Shown here: in pieces, positions 1 to 10,207 of the stretch
Layout of the letters: each line of letters begins with the position of its first letter
Position numbering within the stretch: the first letter of the stretch is position 1
From: Ciceribacter sichuanensis
GTDB lineage: Bacteria; Pseudomonadota; Alphaproteobacteria; Rhizobiales; Rhizobiaceae
Assembly (NCBI RefSeq): GCF_024055605.1
Contig: NZ_JAMXLX010000001.1
Location: forward strand, 186,001-250,000
DNA: 64,000 nucleotides
Direction: 5' to 3'
The notes under the pieces: model-generated
Database searches by the model: none
Told to the model about the DNA's origin: nothing
Seen by the model: only the letters and a program-made list of their open reading frames with translations
Translations under genes and position numbers: made by a program

Positions 1-1647
1 AATGTCCTCGCCGATCTTGTATGCCTCGTCCTCGCTGGCGCCCAGCGCCTCGATGGTACGGCGGCCGAAGAGCAGACCTGATTCCAGCGTCTCGCGCAGT
101 TCGTACTCCACGTCGCGGGCGCGAAGGGACAGGCTGTGAATACGGTCGTAGGAACGAACGAAGAGACGGGCGTCGGGATATTCCGCACTGATGAGATCGA
201 CGATCTTGTCGGTCACTTCCTTCTTCTGGGTACAGATGGCGACGACCTTGGCCTTCTCGACGCCGGCTGCGCGCAACACGTCGAGCCGTGTTCCATCACC
301 GAAATAAATGCGGAAGCCGAAGGAGGCGGCTTGGCGGATACGGTCGGCGGAATCGTCGATAATCGTCACGTCGCGGCCGCTGGCGAGCAGGATCTGCGCG
401 GCGATCTGGCCGAAACGGGAGAAGCCGATCATCAACACGTCGGCGCCGGCGCCCTCGAAATCCTCTTCCAGTTCCTCCGGTGCTTCGCCGCCGCCGACAA
501 GACGACGGGCAAGAAGCGTGGCGAGCGGCGTCAGCGCCATCGTCAGCGTGACGATGGAAATGAGCAGCGAGGATTTGGCTCCGTCGATCAGGCCCGAAGC
601 GGCGGCCGTTGTGAACAGCACGAAACCGAATTCGCCGCCCTGAGGCAGAAGCAATGCGATGCGCGCGGCGTCGTCGCGATCGGAGCCGCCAGCGCGGCAG
701 AGCACGTAGAGCACAATGGCCTTGATGACCATCAGCGTAGGGACGGCGATGGCGATGGTCCAGATATTCTCGACGATGACGCCGAGTTCCATCGACAGGC
801 CGACAGCCATGAAGAACAGGGCGAGCAGAATTCCGCGGAACGGCTCGATATCCGCTTCAAGTTCGTGGCGATAGGAGGATTCGGCCAGCATGACACCCGA
901 CAGGAAGGCGCCCATGGCCATGGAGAGGCCGCTTGCCTGCATCAGCAGCGCCGATCCCATCACCACGAAGAGCGCGGCGGCAATCATCACCTCGCGCGCG
1001 CCGGTGCGGGCGATGATCTGGAAGAGCGGTGTCAGCAGATAGCGACCGGCCATGATCATCGCGACGATGGCGACGATGGCGAAACCGAAGTCGGCAAGCG
1101 CCGCCTGACTGCTTTCGGTCTGGTTGCTACCGAGAATGGAAACCATGGCCAGCAGCGGCACGATAGCCAGATCCTGGAATAGGAGGACGGAGAACGCCCG
1201 CTGGCCGTAGCGACTGTTCATGTCGCCCTGGTCGTTGAGGATTTGCAGGGCAAAGGCCGTGGAAGACAGCGCCAGCCCGAAGCCTGCCACCAGCGCGCCG
1301 CGCCATTCCATGAGGCCGGTGTAGACGGCGGCGGCAGCAAGGACGAGGCCAGTCACGAGAACCTGTGCGGTGCCAAGGCCGAAGATATCCTTGCGCATGG
1401 TCCACAGGCGGGACGGTTTTAGCTCGAGTCCGATGACGAACAGCAGGAACACGACGCCGAGTTCGGCAACGCCGAGCACCTGTTCGGAATCGGTGATGAG
1501 ATGCATCGTCGGCCCGATGACCACGCCGGCCGCGAGATAGCCGAGAACCGTGCCGAGGCCGAGCTTGCGGAACAGCGGTGCGGCGACGACGGCGCCACCC
1601 AGCAGCAACAAGGTTTCAGAGAAAAGCGCCTGCGGTGCGGTCGACAA
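1..1647 (-). CDS. CPA2-family monovalent cation:proton antiporter (KefB/KefC-like), C-terminus cut by window edge
   Basis: An inner-membrane K+(Na+)/H+ antiporter of the Kef type. The first ~390 residues are a run of hydrophobic helices that include LFVIGLELKPSRLW and a GYLAAGVVIGP stretch typical of the Na/H exchanger fold. From about residue 400 a TrkA-N (RCK) Rossmann domain begins with MIGFSRFGQIAAQ, which is expected to bind NAD(H) and gate the pore. The reading frame is open to base 1, so the end of the protein lies outside the window. The start is read as TTG at 1647, because AGGAG lies 10 bases upstream and no ATG in frame fits better. The gene is transcribed divergently from pmbA. 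KefB, KefC and YbaL cannot be told apart here. Confidence 0.88.
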   Translation of the reverse strand, partial: MSTAPQALFSETLLLLGGAVVAAPLFRKLGLGTVLGYLAAGVVIGPTMHLITDSEQVLGVAELGVVFLLFVIGLELKPSRLWTMRKDIFGLGTAQVLVTGLVLAAAAVYTGLMEWRGALVAGFGLALSSTAFALQILNDQGDMNSRYGQRAFSVLLFQDLAIVPLLAMVSILGSNQTESSQAALADFGFAIVAIVAMIMAGRYLLTPLFQIIARTGAREVMIAAALFVVMGSALLMQASGLSMAMGAFLSGVMLAESSYRHELEADIEPFRGILLALFFMAVGLSMELGVIVENIWTIAIAVPTLMVIKAIVLYVLCRAGGSDRDDAARIALLLPQGGEFGFVLFTTAAASGLIDGAKSSLLISIVTLTMALTPLATLLARRLVGGGEAPEELEEDFEGAGADVLMIGFSRFGQIAAQILLASGRDVTIIDDSADRIRQAASFGFRIYFGDGTRLDVLRAAGVEKAKVVAICTQKKEVTDKIVDLISAEYPDARLFVRSYDRIHSLSLRARDVEYELRETLESGLLFGRRTIEALGASEDEAYKIGEDI

Positions 1648-1739
1648 TGCAGCGATCTCCTCTTGTCTGTCGTGCCGTGATCGGGAATCGCCGTTCCGAC
1701 CCTTGATGCATCCTGGAATGCACAATAAATGGAGCGGGA

Positions 1740-3101
1740 ATGAAAGGCCAAGTCATGTCCAGCCAAATTGATTCCGCCAGCCTTCTCTCACGCGCCGAGC
1801 AACTTGTCGACCTCGCTTTGAAGGCAGGTGCGGATAGTGCAGACGCCGTGGTAGTACGCTCCCGCTCGAAGTCCGTCAGCGTTCGTCTCGGCAAGGTCGA
1901 AGAGACCGATTCCTCCGAAAGCGACGATTTCTCGCTTCGCGTCTTCATCGGCCGGCAGGTGGCGAGCGTTTCCGCCAATCCGGGCTTCGACCTCAGGCAA
2001 CTCGCCGAGCGCGCCGTTGCCATGGCCAGGGTCTCTCCGGAAGATCCCTTTGCCGGCCTCGCCGAGAAGGCGGACATCGCCGCAAGTTACCCGGACCTCG
2101 ATCTTTTCGATCCGACCGAAGTGTCGAGCGAAGCCTTGGCGGAAGCCGCCCTCGCTGCGGAAACGGCGGCCCTTGCCGTCAAAGGCGTCAGTAATTCGGT
2201 CGGTGCCGGCGCATCCGCTGGCATGGGCGGACTGGTCCTCGTTACCTCCCACGGCTTTTCCGGCAGCTATGCCGCTTCGCGTTTCTCCCGTTCGGTCGGC
2301 GTGATCGCCGGCGAGGGCACGCGCATGGAGCGTGATCACGATTACGACAGCCGCCTGTTCTTCGCTGATCTCGACAGTGCCGAGGAAATCGGCCGCCGGG
2401 CCGGCGAACGCACGGTGAAGCGGCTCAATCCGTGCCAGGTCGCAACCGGCAAGGACGTGACCGTGGTCTTCGATCCACGCGTTGCGCGTGGCTTTGTCGG
2501 ACACATTGCCGGCGCCATCAATGGCGCATCCGTCGCCCGCAAGACCTCGTTCCTGCGCGACAGGATGGGTGAGCAGGTGCTGAAGGCCGGCCTCAACATC
2601 ACAGACGATCCGTTGAAGGTCCGCGGCTCGTCGTCGCGTCCGTTCGATGGCGAAGGCGTGAGCGGCAAGGCGCTCACCATGATTGAGGACGGCGTGCTGA
2701 AGCACTGGTTCCTGTCTTCGTCCGCGGCCCGCGAGCTTGACCTCCACACCAATGGCCGTGGCGTGCGTTGCGGCACGACGGTTTCCCCGTCCTCCACCAA
2801 TCTCGCGCTGGAACCGGGAGACATTTCGCCCGAGGAATTGATCCGCAGCATTGGTACCGGTTTCTACGTGACCGAGTTGATCGGGCAGGGCGTGGACATG
2901 CTCACCGGCGAATACAGCCGTGGCGCGACCGGTTTCTGGATCGAGAATGGCGAGCTGGCTTTCCCGGTTTCCGAGGTCACCATCGCGTCCAACCTCAAGG
3001 ACATGTTCATGCGCGTGACCGCCGCAAACGATATCGACCGCAAGTTCGGCGTGGCCGCTCCGACCATCGCCATCGAGGGCATGACGCTCGCGGGGCGCTG
3101 A
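1740..3101 (+). CDS. pmbA: PmbA/TldE-family metallopeptidase subunit
   Basis: A 453-residue TldD/PmbA-family protein. In E. coli, TldD and TldE (PmbA) form a heterodimeric protease that matures small peptides such as microcin B17 and degrades the CcdA antitoxin. No HExxxH zinc motif is visible, which fits the TldE/PmbA subunit rather than TldD. The C-terminal half has the family pattern around GATGFWIENGELAFPVSEV. Two starts are possible: ATG at 1740 after GGAG, or ATG at 1755 (MSSQIDSASLL), and the first has the better ribosome site. The gene is followed after 32 bases by the CysQ-like gene and is probably co-transcribed with it. No tldD lies in the window. Confidence 0.9.
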   Translation: MKGQVMSSQIDSASLLSRAEQLVDLALKAGADSADAVVVRSRSKSVSVRLGKVEETDSSESDDFSLRVFIGRQVASVSANPGFDLRQLAERAVAMARVSPEDPFAGLAEKADIAASYPDLDLFDPTEVSSEALAEAALAAETAALAVKGVSNSVGAGASAGMGGLVLVTSHGFSGSYAASRFSRSVGVIAGEGTRMERDHDYDSRLFFADLDSAEEIGRRAGERTVKRLNPCQVATGKDVTVVFDPRVARGFVGHIAGAINGASVARKTSFLRDRMGEQVLKAGLNITDDPLKVRGSSSRPFDGEGVSGKALTMIEDGVLKHWFLSSSAARELDLHTNGRGVRCGTTVSPSSTNLALEPGDISPEELIRSIGTGFYVTELIGQGVDMLTGEYSRGATGFWIENGELAFPVSEVTIASNLKDMFMRVTAANDIDRKFGVAAPTIAIEGMTLAGR

Positions 3102-3133
3102 GAGGCGGAAGCCGGGTGGCAGAGGAAAATGAA

Positions 3134-3943
3134 ATGACCGCCGATAAGGGCTTCGACTGGCAGGCTGATCTGGACCTGATTTCGGCCGCCGCCCGGGAAG
3201 CGGGAGAGATCGCGCTCGGCTTTTTCGGCCGGTCGCCTGAAGTCTGGTGGAAGAACGAGGGTCAGTCCCCGGTCAGCGCGGCGGATTACGCCGCCAACAA
3301 GTGTCTCGAAGAGCGCCTTCGCGCGGCGCGCCCGGATTATGGCTGGCTGTCGGAAGAGACCGACGACGACCCGGTGCGCCTTGGCTGCAGAACCCTGTTC
3401 GTCGTCGATCCTATCGACGGCACGCGCGCTTTCATCGGCGGGCGCAAGACATGGTGCGTCAGCGTCGCGGTTGTGCATGACGGACGCCCTGTCGCCGGCG
3501 TACTCGTGGCGCCGGCGCTTGAGGAAACTTTCGCAGCGGCGGAGGGGACACCCTCGACCAGGAATGGCCAGCCGATCCGTATTGCTGCTCCCCGCCCGGG
3601 TGAGAGGCTACGAGTGGCAACGCCGCAGGATATCGTTGCCGGTTTCGATGAGGAGATGCAGTCCCGCATCGAGCGCGTCGAGCATATTCCCTCGCTTGCC
3701 TATCGGCTGGCGCTGGTTGCCGACGGCCGGATCGATGCGACGCTGGTCAAGCGCAACGCCCATGACTGGGATCTTGCCGCCGCCGATCTCATCCTCCAGA
3801 ATGCCGGTGGCAGGCTCACCGATCTGAAGGGTGAGGCGCTCCTTTATAATCGCCCGGATGTCAGCCACGAAGAGCTGTGCGCAGCCACGATTTCCGAGCT
3901 TTCCACCCTGTTGAAACACCTGTCTCCCAAGCCTCGCAGTTGA
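3134..3943 (+). CDS. Inositol monophosphatase-family phosphatase, CysQ-like (3'(2'),5'-bisphosphate nucleotidase)
   Basis: A 269-residue, Mg2+-dependent, Li+-sensitive-type phosphatase. It carries the three family metal motifs in order: SEETDDD around residue 70, the signature VVDPIDGTRAF around residue 93, and HDWDLAAADL near residue 213. In sulfur assimilation CysQ hydrolyses 3'-phosphoadenosine 5'-phosphate, and the length and the rhizobial context fit that role better than an inositol phosphatase. The start ATG 3134 has AGAGGA seven bases upstream; a GTG at 3116 is an alternative. The gene sits between pmbA and the DUF4170 gene in one orientation, with short gaps. The exact substrate is an inference. 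Confidence 0.86.
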   Translation: MTADKGFDWQADLDLISAAAREAGEIALGFFGRSPEVWWKNEGQSPVSAADYAANKCLEERLRAARPDYGWLSEETDDDPVRLGCRTLFVVDPIDGTRAFIGGRKTWCVSVAVVHDGRPVAGVLVAPALEETFAAAEGTPSTRNGQPIRIAAPRPGERLRVATPQDIVAGFDEEMQSRIERVEHIPSLAYRLALVADGRIDATLVKRNAHDWDLAAADLILQNAGGRLTDLKGEALLYNRPDVSHEELCAATISELSTLLKHLSPKPRS

Positions 3944-4005
3944 CCTTTGCGTCAAAATCGATCACAGGAAAGAGGGAGGCGAATTTGAATGGAAAGAGAC
4001 CGGAA

Positions 4006-4257
4006 ATGACGGATTCCAACGATAAGAAACAGCTTCTGCACCTCGTCTTCGGCGGGGAATTGTCGAACCTCGAAGAGGTCCAGTTCCGCAATCTGAACGA
4101 GCTTGATATCGTTGGTATTTTCCCGGATTATGCATCCGCTCTCGTTGCCTGGAAGTCGAAGGCCCAGCAGACGGTCGACAATGCGCACATGCGCTACTTC
4201 ATCGTCCACATGCACCGGTTGCTCAACCCCGGTGACGCGGCCGCTACCAAGGGCTGA
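4006..4257 (+). CDS. DUF4170 domain protein
   Basis: An 83-residue soluble protein without signal peptide or membrane segment. It matches the short alphaproteobacterial family DUF4170, with the typical LHLVFGGEL, an internal VGIFPDYASALVAWKSKAQ and FIVHMHRLLNP near the end. Its function is unknown. In Rhizobiaceae it regularly sits directly before kdtA, as here, so a link to lipid A-core assembly is suggested by position only. The start ATG 4006 was chosen because homology begins at MTDSNDKK; upstream in-frame sequence does not look coding. The ribosome site is weak (GGA). Confidence 0.85.
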   Translation: MTDSNDKKQLLHLVFGGELSNLEEVQFRNLNELDIVGIFPDYASALVAWKSKAQQTVDNAHMRYFIVHMHRLLNPGDAAATKG

Positions 4258-4415
4258 CGACGGGATTTTCTCAGGCGATCGCCGGCTTGTCTCGGCTTTT
4301 GGTGATCGCCGATGTCACGTTTTGAACTCAGTTATCTCGCATTCCGTAGTTTTTGCACCGCCAGCTCCTGAAAGGGCGACATGGCATCGATGACGAACAT
4401 GAACGGTTTCGGCCC

Positions 4416-5741
4416 ATGGCGATGAGCGACGGATTGGCATCCCTTGCCATCGCCTCCTACGGTTGGGCAGGTATTGCGGCTTATCCGTTGACGGGGCCGC
4501 TGCTTGCTTTCCGTGCGGCCAAGGGCAAGGAGGACCGGTCCCGTCGCCTCGAGCGCTTCGGTTATCCCGCCGTCGATCGTCCGCAGGGACCGCTGGTCTG
4601 GCTGCATGCCGCAAGTGTCGGTGAAACTCTCGCGGTCGTTCCTCTCATGCGGGAACTCCGTCGTCGCGACATCAACGTGCTGTTGACTACAGGCACAGTG
4701 ACTTCCGCAGAAATCGCCCGCTACAGGCTGAAGGACGAGGTTCTGCATCAGTATGTTCCTCTCGATGTAAAGCCGGCGGTGCGTCGTTTCCTCGATTACT
4801 GGCAGCCCGATGTGGCGCTGTCTGTCGAGTCGGAAATCTGGCCGACGACGCTGATGGAACTGCACAAGCGGCACATTCCGCAAATTCTCGTGAATGCACG
4901 TATTTCCGACCGTTCCTTCGAACGCTGGCAGCGGCATCAGGCGATTGCCGAGGCGCTGCTTGGCAAGCTGTCGCTGGTGATTGCCCAGTCGGATGTGGAC
5001 GCTGAACGTTACCGCGATCTCGGCGCCTGGCCGGTCATCGTCTCCGGCAATATCAAGGTGGACAGCGATGCGCCGCCCTGCGATCCGGCCGTGCTGGATC
5101 GCTACAAGCAGCAGATCGGCGACCGGAAGACCTGGGCTGCGATTTCGACGTTCGAGGGCGAGGAAAAGATCGCCACCATGGTGCATCGGGCGCTGCGCGC
5201 CCATACCGGCCTGCTGACGGTCGTGGTCCCACGCCATCCGGAGCGCTCGGATGAAATCGAGGCGATGATGGTCGAACGCGGCATGAAGGTTGCCCGCCGT
5301 ACCCGCAACGACCCCATCACGCCGGACACCGATGTTTTGCTCGGCGATACCATCGGCGAGATGGGCCTTTACCTTCGGCTGGCTGAAATCGCTTTTGTCG
5401 GCCGGTCGCTGACGGCTGAAGGCGGACAGAACCCGCTGGAACCTGCCATGCTCGGCTGCGCCGTGCTGTCCGGTCCGCAGGTCGGCAATTTCCGCGAGAG
5501 CTATCAGCGGCTCGTGCGCAACGGCAATGCCCGTATCGTTCGCGACGCCGAAATGCTGGCCAAGGCGGTTCATTTCCTGATGACGAACGACCTTGCCCGT
5601 CACAAGATGATCGATGCTGGCATGGAAAGCATGCAGGAGATGCGCGGCGCGCTGACCGCGACGATGAAGGGGCTCGAACCCTATATCAATCCCCTGACCG
5701 TGCAGGCGCGGCTGGAACCGCGCATCGTAAGCCAGGGCTGA
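4416..5741 (+). CDS. kdtA: 3-deoxy-D-manno-octulosonic acid (Kdo) transferase
   Basis: KdtA (WaaA) transfers Kdo from CMP-Kdo to the lipid A precursor at the cytoplasmic face of the inner membrane. The 441-residue protein begins with a hydrophobic segment, followed by the conserved LVWLHAASVGETLAV, whose Glu is the catalytic base in the family. Later come the GT-B type nucleotide-binding stretches, including FVGRSLTAEGGQNPLEPA. Starts at 4416 (MAMSDG) and 4422 (MSDG) are both possible, and homologues commonly begin MSD; no strong ribosome site separates them. The next genes are a HAD phosphatase and lpxK, so this looks like a lipid A-core operon. Confidence 0.94.
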   Translation: MAMSDGLASLAIASYGWAGIAAYPLTGPLLAFRAAKGKEDRSRRLERFGYPAVDRPQGPLVWLHAASVGETLAVVPLMRELRRRDINVLLTTGTVTSAEIARYRLKDEVLHQYVPLDVKPAVRRFLDYWQPDVALSVESEIWPTTLMELHKRHIPQILVNARISDRSFERWQRHQAIAEALLGKLSLVIAQSDVDAERYRDLGAWPVIVSGNIKVDSDAPPCDPAVLDRYKQQIGDRKTWAAISTFEGEEKIATMVHRALRAHTGLLTVVVPRHPERSDEIEAMMVERGMKVARRTRNDPITPDTDVLLGDTIGEMGLYLRLAEIAFVGRSLTAEGGQNPLEPAMLGCAVLSGPQVGNFRESYQRLVRNGNARIVRDAEMLAKAVHFLMTNDLARHKMIDAGMESMQEMRGALTATMKGLEPYINPLTVQARLEPRIVSQG

Positions 5742-5764
5742 CGGCCGGCCGATTGAGGGAACGT

Positions 5765-6472
5765 ATGACTGAAGCCAATGACATAGCCGGAATCCTGTTC
5801 GACAAGGACGGAACACTTCTGGATTTCGATGCGAGCTGGGCGCCGGTCAACCGGACGGTGGCGCTGCTGGCGGCAGATGGCGACGAGAAACTGGCTGACC
5901 GCCTGCTGCAGGCGTGTGGCATGGACCCTGAGACGGGCCATCTCGTCCCCGACAGCCTGCTTGCCGCCGGAAACACGCGTGAGATCGCCGAAGGCCTCGC
6001 CGCCGCAGGCTCCCCGTTTGCCGCCGAGGCGCTGGTGCCGCAGATCGATGCGCTTTTTGCCGGTGCTGCCGAACAGTCCGTTCCGGTTGCCGAGCTTGCC
6101 CCTCTCTTCGCCAAGCTGCACGGCCGTGGCCTGAAGCTCGGTATCGCTTCTAGCGACAATGAAAAGTCGATCCGGGTTACCATCGATCGCTTCGGCATCG
6201 GCCCCTATGTCGATTTCGTCGCGGGCTATGACAGCGGTCACGGTACCAAGCCCCAGCCGGGCATGGTGCTCGGCTTTTGCGCCGCGACGGGCCTTGCACC
6301 CAGCCAGATCGCAGTTGTTGGAGACAACAATCACGACCTCCATATGGGACGCAATGCCGGGGCCGGATTGAAGGTCGCGGTACTCACCGGTACGGGTTCG
6401 CGTCAGTCCCTTCAGGAGGCCTGCGATGTCCTTCTGAACGACATCACCGAACTCGAAGCCGTGCTCGGCTGA
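5765..6472 (+). CDS. HAD-superfamily hydrolase, phosphoglycolate phosphatase-like
   Basis: A 235-residue HAD phosphatase. Motif I is [12 protein letters not shown] (nucleophile Asp near residue 12), motif II is GIASSDN, motif III is the Lys in HGTKPQPGM, and motif IV is [13 protein letters not shown] helical cap sits between motifs I and II, as in the Gph/PGP group. Start ATG 5765 follows GAGGGA. The gene lies between kdtA and lpxK with short gaps and is probably in their operon, but nothing in the sequence shows a role in lipid A synthesis. The substrate is not known; phosphoglycolate is only the family default. Confidence 0.85.
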   Translation: MTEANDIAGILFDKDGTLLDFDASWAPVNRTVALLAADGDEKLADRLLQACGMDPETGHLVPDSLLAAGNTREIAEGLAAAGSPFAAEALVPQIDALFAGAAEQSVPVAELAPLFAKLHGRGLKLGIASSDNEKSIRVTIDRFGIGPYVDFVAGYDSGHGTKPQPGMVLGFCAATGLAPSQIAVVGDNNHDLHMGRNAGAGLKVAVLTGTGSRQSLQEACDVLLNDITELEAVLG

Positions 6473-6587
6473 GCGCCGGGCGTGTCTCCCTGCCATGTCA
6501 CGACTTGACGAGACCCCTTCTCCCGCGCTTTCTTGGCCGCGGATATGGCCGTGGGGACGGTCGGGGAGAAGAGGGGAACGCGCGGCC

Positions 6588-7628
6588 ATGGTATCGGATG
6601 CCCCGCCATTCTGGTGGACGAAAGCCGACTGGCGGGCCTGGGGCCTTTTGCCTTTCTCCTTCATCTATGGACGGGTGGCGGGCTGGCGAATGGGCCGCAA
6701 GCGCCGCCATGCCCCCCCGGTTCCCGTCGTCTGCGTCGGCAATTTCACGGTTGGCGGCGCCGGCAAGACGCCGACCGCGCTGACGCTCGCGCGCGCGGCC
6801 AAGGCCAAGGGATTGAAACCCGGTTTTCTCAGCCGCGGTTATGGCGGCTCCCTCGATGTCACCACCGTCGTCGATACCCATCACCACAGGGCCGGCGATG
6901 TCGGAGACGAGCCGCTGCTGCTGGCTCAGGAAGCGTTGACCGTCATCTCCCGCCGTCGTGTCGCCGGGGCCGAGAGGCTGGTGAAGGAAGGCGCGGATAT
7001 CATCATCATGGATGATGGTTTCCAGAGCGCCCGGCTGGTGGTCGATTTCGCCCTGGTGGTGATCGATACGGTGCGCGGCATCGGCAATGGCCACCTCGTG
7101 CCGAGCGGTCCGGTGCGCGCGCCGATCACGATCCAGATGCGCCATCTCGACGCAATCCTGAAAGTGGGCAATGGCAATGCCGCCGACCGGCTGGTGCGTC
7201 AGGCTGCGCGCGCGGGCAAGGCGGTCATGGTCGCTGCCCTGAAGCCGAAGGGCGATGCGGGTCTCGCCGGCAAGCGCGTGCTGGCATTCGCCGGCATAGC
7301 CGACCCCTTCAAGTTCCAGCGCACGCTCGAAGGTCTGGGTGCCGTCGTTGCCGAGTTGCGGCCTTTCCCCGATCACCATCACCTGACCGACGACGAGGTT
7401 GATGCTCTGTTGGCCGATGCGGACAAGCAGGGGCTGCTGCTGGCGACGACTGCGAAGGATATCGTCCGGCTTGCGGGCGGCCACGGACGGTCGGCCGAAC
7501 TTGCCGGCCGATGCCATGTGGTCGAGGTGGAGATGGCCTTCGACGACCCGCAGGCCCCGGCCTATGTGCTCGATCGTGCGATCGAGGCCTGCCGGGCGCG
7601 CAAGCTGAAGGAAAAGAGCAAGGCTTGA
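6588..7628 (+). CDS. lpxK: Tetraacyldisaccharide 4'-kinase
   Basis: LpxK phosphorylates the 4' position of the tetraacyldisaccharide lipid A precursor at the inner membrane, using ATP. The 346-residue protein starts with an amphipathic stretch beginning APPFWW. It has the LpxK-specific Walker A region [18 protein letters not shown] near residue 52 and the DDGFQ motif near residue 143. ATG 6588 is chosen because homology begins at the APPFWW segment; in-frame codons upstream have no conserved features. The gene ends 13 bases before the convergent DUF2093 gene. With kdtA upstream it makes a two-step lipid A/Kdo unit. Confidence 0.95.
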   Translation: MVSDAPPFWWTKADWRAWGLLPFSFIYGRVAGWRMGRKRRHAPPVPVVCVGNFTVGGAGKTPTALTLARAAKAKGLKPGFLSRGYGGSLDVTTVVDTHHHRAGDVGDEPLLLAQEALTVISRRRVAGAERLVKEGADIIIMDDGFQSARLVVDFALVVIDTVRGIGNGHLVPSGPVRAPITIQMRHLDAILKVGNGNAADRLVRQAARAGKAVMVAALKPKGDAGLAGKRVLAFAGIADPFKFQRTLEGLGAVVAELRPFPDHHHLTDDEVDALLADADKQGLLLATTAKDIVRLAGGHGRSAELAGRCHVVEVEMAFDDPQAPAYVLDRAIEACRARKLKEKSKA

Positions 7629-7641
7629 AGAAGAGGCGGGA

Positions 7642-7872
7642 TCAGCGCTTCTGGTTCGGCAGTGCGCCGGCGCGCTTTTCCGCTTCCAGCGAGGCGGTAG
7701 CATCGACATAGGGTTCCTGGCGCGCGACGCTCCAGTACTTCAGTTCGTCGATCAGGATATGCTTTCCGGTAACCGCACAGACGACGTAGGACCCCGGCGA
7801 CAGGATCTGAAAGTCGGCATCGAGGTAGCGGATCTTCGCCTCGCGGTTTCCGTTGCCTTCGAAACGGTTCAT
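7642..7872 (-). CDS. DUF2093 domain protein
   Basis: A 76-residue soluble protein of the small alphaproteobacterial family DUF2093, recognisable by KIRYLDADFQI followed by SPGSYVVCAVTG and DELKYWSVARQEPYVDA. Its function is unknown. It stands tail to tail with lpxK and 86 bases downstream of mutL on the same strand, an arrangement I recall from other Rhizobiaceae. The ATG at 7872 begins the conserved MNRFEG. Confidence 0.85.
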   Translation of the reverse strand: MNRFEGNGNREAKIRYLDADFQILSPGSYVVCAVTGKHILIDELKYWSVARQEPYVDATASLEAEKRAGALPNQKR

Positions 7873-7958
7873 GGGTGGTCTCCTGCGCCTTTCACGAAAC
7901 TGCAATAACGCGCCCTCCCACCAATTTCCAGAGCAAATAAAAGGATGTGTGCTGTAGA

Positions 7959-9797
7959 TCAGCTGCGGCCGAACAACCGCTCGATGTCGGTGAGCTTGAG
8001 TTCGACATAGGTCGGCCGCCCGTGATTGCATTGGCCGGAGCCGGGCGTGGCTTCCATCTGCCTCAGCAGCGCGTTCATTTCCTCTACCCGCAACTGCCTG
8101 CCGGACCGCACCGAACCGTGGCAGGCCATGGTGGCCGCGACATGCTCCAGCTTGGCCGAAAGCCCCTGCGCCGTGTCCCATTCGGCGATCTCGTCGGCAA
8201 GATCGCGAACCATGCCTGCGACGTCCATTTCGCCAAGCATGGCGGGCGTTTCGCGCACTGCGACGGCACCGGGGCCGAAACGCTCGATGGCGAGCCCGAG
8301 CTGTTCGAGCGCTACGGCATGGGTCATCAGCCGGTTGCAGTCTTCTTCCGGCAGGTCGACGATCTCGGGAATGAGAAGCCCCTGTGAAGGAAGCCGCCGG
8401 CCGGTCAGCGCCTTGCGCATCTGCTCGAACACCAGCCGCTCATGGGCCGCATGCTGGTCGACGATCACCAGCCCGTCCTCTGTCTGGGCGACGATGTAGT
8501 TGGCATGAACCTGCGCCCGCGCCGCGCCAAGCGGGTAGGACGGAGCCGCTGCTTCAGCGCGCACATCAGGTCCGGGAGCCGCAGCAGCAGGCGCCTCGGC
8601 CCGTGCGGTCGGCAGGTTCATTGCTGCGAAGGCCGGCTGCTGCACGGTTTCGTTGAAGCCAGCGGTCGAAGCGGCTGCCGGACTGAATGGTCGGCTCGGC
8701 GAATTCGAAAAGCTCCAGCCGCCGGATGGTGAGGGGGCAGCGGTAGCGGCAGGGTTGAAGCCCGGACGGAAGGCACGCAGCATGCCGCCGCCACCGGTGG
8801 TCGAGGCGCGGTCGCCTTCACGCCGCATGGCGTCACGGATCGCCCCAACGATCAGGCCGCGCACAAGCCCCGGATCGCGGAACCGGACATCGGATTTCGC
8901 CGGATGGACGTTGACGTCGACCAGCGCCGGGTCGAGTTCCAGAGAAAGCACCGCCACCGGATAGCGACCCTGCGGAATGGTTTCCGCATAGGCGCCGCGA
9001 ATGGCGGAGAGGATCTGCTTGTCCTGCACCGGTCGCCCGTTGACGAAGGCATATTGATGGGCGGAATTGCCGCGGTTGAAGGTTGGCACACCGGCAAAGC
9101 CTCCGAGCCGGACATCCTCGCGCTCGGCGTCGAGTTCGATGGCGTTGTCGCGGAAATCGCTGCCGAGTACCTGCGCGATCCGGGCGAGGCGATCATCGCC
9201 GGTGGCGGGAAATTCGAGCGTCGTCCGGTCCGTGCCCGAGAGCACGAAGCGGATCGCGGGAAAGGCGATGGCCATGCGCTTGACGATCTCGGTGATTGCG
9301 CCGGCCTCGGCCTTTTCCGTCTTCAGGAATTTGAGGCGGGCGGGCGTGGCGAAGAACAGGTCGCGTACCTCGACCGTCGTGCCCGGATTGGCCGGTGCCG
9401 GCCTGACGGGCGAGACCTTGCCGCCGACGACGGCCACTTCCGAGCCTTCCGCGCCGCCTGGCAGACGGCTGGTAATGGTCAGTTTTGCGACCGAGCCGAT
9501 CGAGGGCAGTGCCTCGCCACGAAAGCCGAGCGAATGGATATCGAACAGCGAGTCCTTGAGCTTCGAGGTGCAGTGCCGGCGGATCGAAAGCTCGAGATCC
9601 TCCGCGCTCATGCCGCAGCCGTTGTCGATCACGCGCAACAGGCTCTTGCCGCCGCCGGCCGTGGCGATTTCGATACGGCTTGCTCCGGCGTCGATGGCGT
9701 TCTCGATCAGTTCCTTCGCGGCACTGGCCGGTCTTTCGATGACCTCGCCGGCGGCGATCTGGTTGATGAGGGTTTCTGAGAGCTGCTTGATGACCAT
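7959..9797 (-). CDS. mutL: DNA mismatch repair protein MutL
   Basis: A 612-residue MutL, the ATPase that links MutS mismatch recognition to strand removal. The N-terminal GHKL ATPase domain shows [30 protein letters not shown] and a [11 protein letters not shown] pair in the first ~110 residues. A Pro/Ala-rich linker (about 330-430) leads to a C-terminal dimerisation domain. That domain includes [12 protein letters not shown] and ends with [12 protein letters not shown] clear DQHAxxER plus CxHGRPT combination can mark the endonuclease type of MutL, as in species without MutH. ATG 9797 (MVIKQLS) is preferred over an upstream ATG because homology begins there. Confidence 0.97.
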   Translation of the reverse strand: MVIKQLSETLINQIAAGEVIERPASAAKELIENAIDAGASRIEIATAGGGKSLLRVIDNGCGMSAEDLELSIRRHCTSKLKDSLFDIHSLGFRGEALPSIGSVAKLTITSRLPGGAEGSEVAVVGGKVSPVRPAPANPGTTVEVRDLFFATPARLKFLKTEKAEAGAITEIVKRMAIAFPAIRFVLSGTDRTTLEFPATGDDRLARIAQVLGSDFRDNAIELDAEREDVRLGGFAGVPTFNRGNSAHQYAFVNGRPVQDKQILSAIRGAYAETIPQGRYPVAVLSLELDPALVDVNVHPAKSDVRFRDPGLVRGLIVGAIRDAMRREGDRASTTGGGGMLRAFRPGFNPAATAAPSPSGGWSFSNSPSRPFSPAAASTAGFNETVQQPAFAAMNLPTARAEAPAAAAPGPDVRAEAAAPSYPLGAARAQVHANYIVAQTEDGLVIVDQHAAHERLVFEQMRKALTGRRLPSQGLLIPEIVDLPEEDCNRLMTHAVALEQLGLAIERFGPGAVAVRETPAMLGEMDVAGMVRDLADEIAEWDTAQGLSAKLEHVAATMACHGSVRSGRQLRVEEMNALLRQMEATPGSGQCNHGRPTYVELKLTDIERLFGRS

Positions 9798-10207
9798 CGG
9801 TCCATTTTCCGGGATTCGGGCTGGCGAGGAAAGGGCCAACTGCATCTATCAGACTGAAAGTGGCGCACTCTGGGCAGATCCATTAATCCCGCCTTAAGGG
9901 ACTGCCGATAGCATGGTTATGGCTTGAAATGTTTTGTATTGGCATTGTCGGTTTACCGGCAGGGGTGGAGACGGTGGCCGGACCGTTTTCGGATTTCATC
10001 CTCGTTTTGCCGCCTCAGGCGAATCCCCGGCATGTTCTGCGTGTGCAACGGCTGCATGATTGCGTGAATTCGGAAACGATTGAACGAGAAATTTGTGGAG
10101 CAGGACAAGGTGTTACAGCGCCCTCGGTGCCTCTGTCGGGGTTAAAGGTGCTGTCTGGACAATAGCGATCGGACACCGGCAGGTGTCCGGTTCTTTGAGG
10201 CGGTAGT
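9798..10207. other. Intergenic region between mutL and the PAS/receiver gene
   Basis: A 410-base divergent region upstream of both genes. I see no gene in it. It is more AT-rich near 9880-9950 and holds one clear hairpin (10170-10189) just before the PAS/receiver gene. A GG-N10-GC pair near 9860 resembles a -24/-12 promoter only weakly. Promoters for both flanking genes must lie here but could not be placed with confidence. Confidence 0.6.
10170..10189. promoter_or_regulatory. Hairpin/dyad before the PAS-receiver gene
   Basis: CGGACACC (10170-10177) and GGTGTCCG (10182-10189) form a perfect 8-base inverted repeat around GGCA. It ends 18 bases before the GTG start, next to the ribosome site. 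It could be an operator or an mRNA structure affecting translation; no T-run follows that would make a good terminator. Confidence 0.4.

Noticed and set aside
4332..5816. A 494-codon open frame on the minus strand opposite kdtA
   Set aside because: No motif or ribosome site; the opposite strand is an unmistakable KdtA.
9859..9875. A weak -24/-12-like sequence in the mutL upstream region
   Set aside because: GG and GC have the right spacing, but the other consensus bases do not match, unlike the site at 23721.
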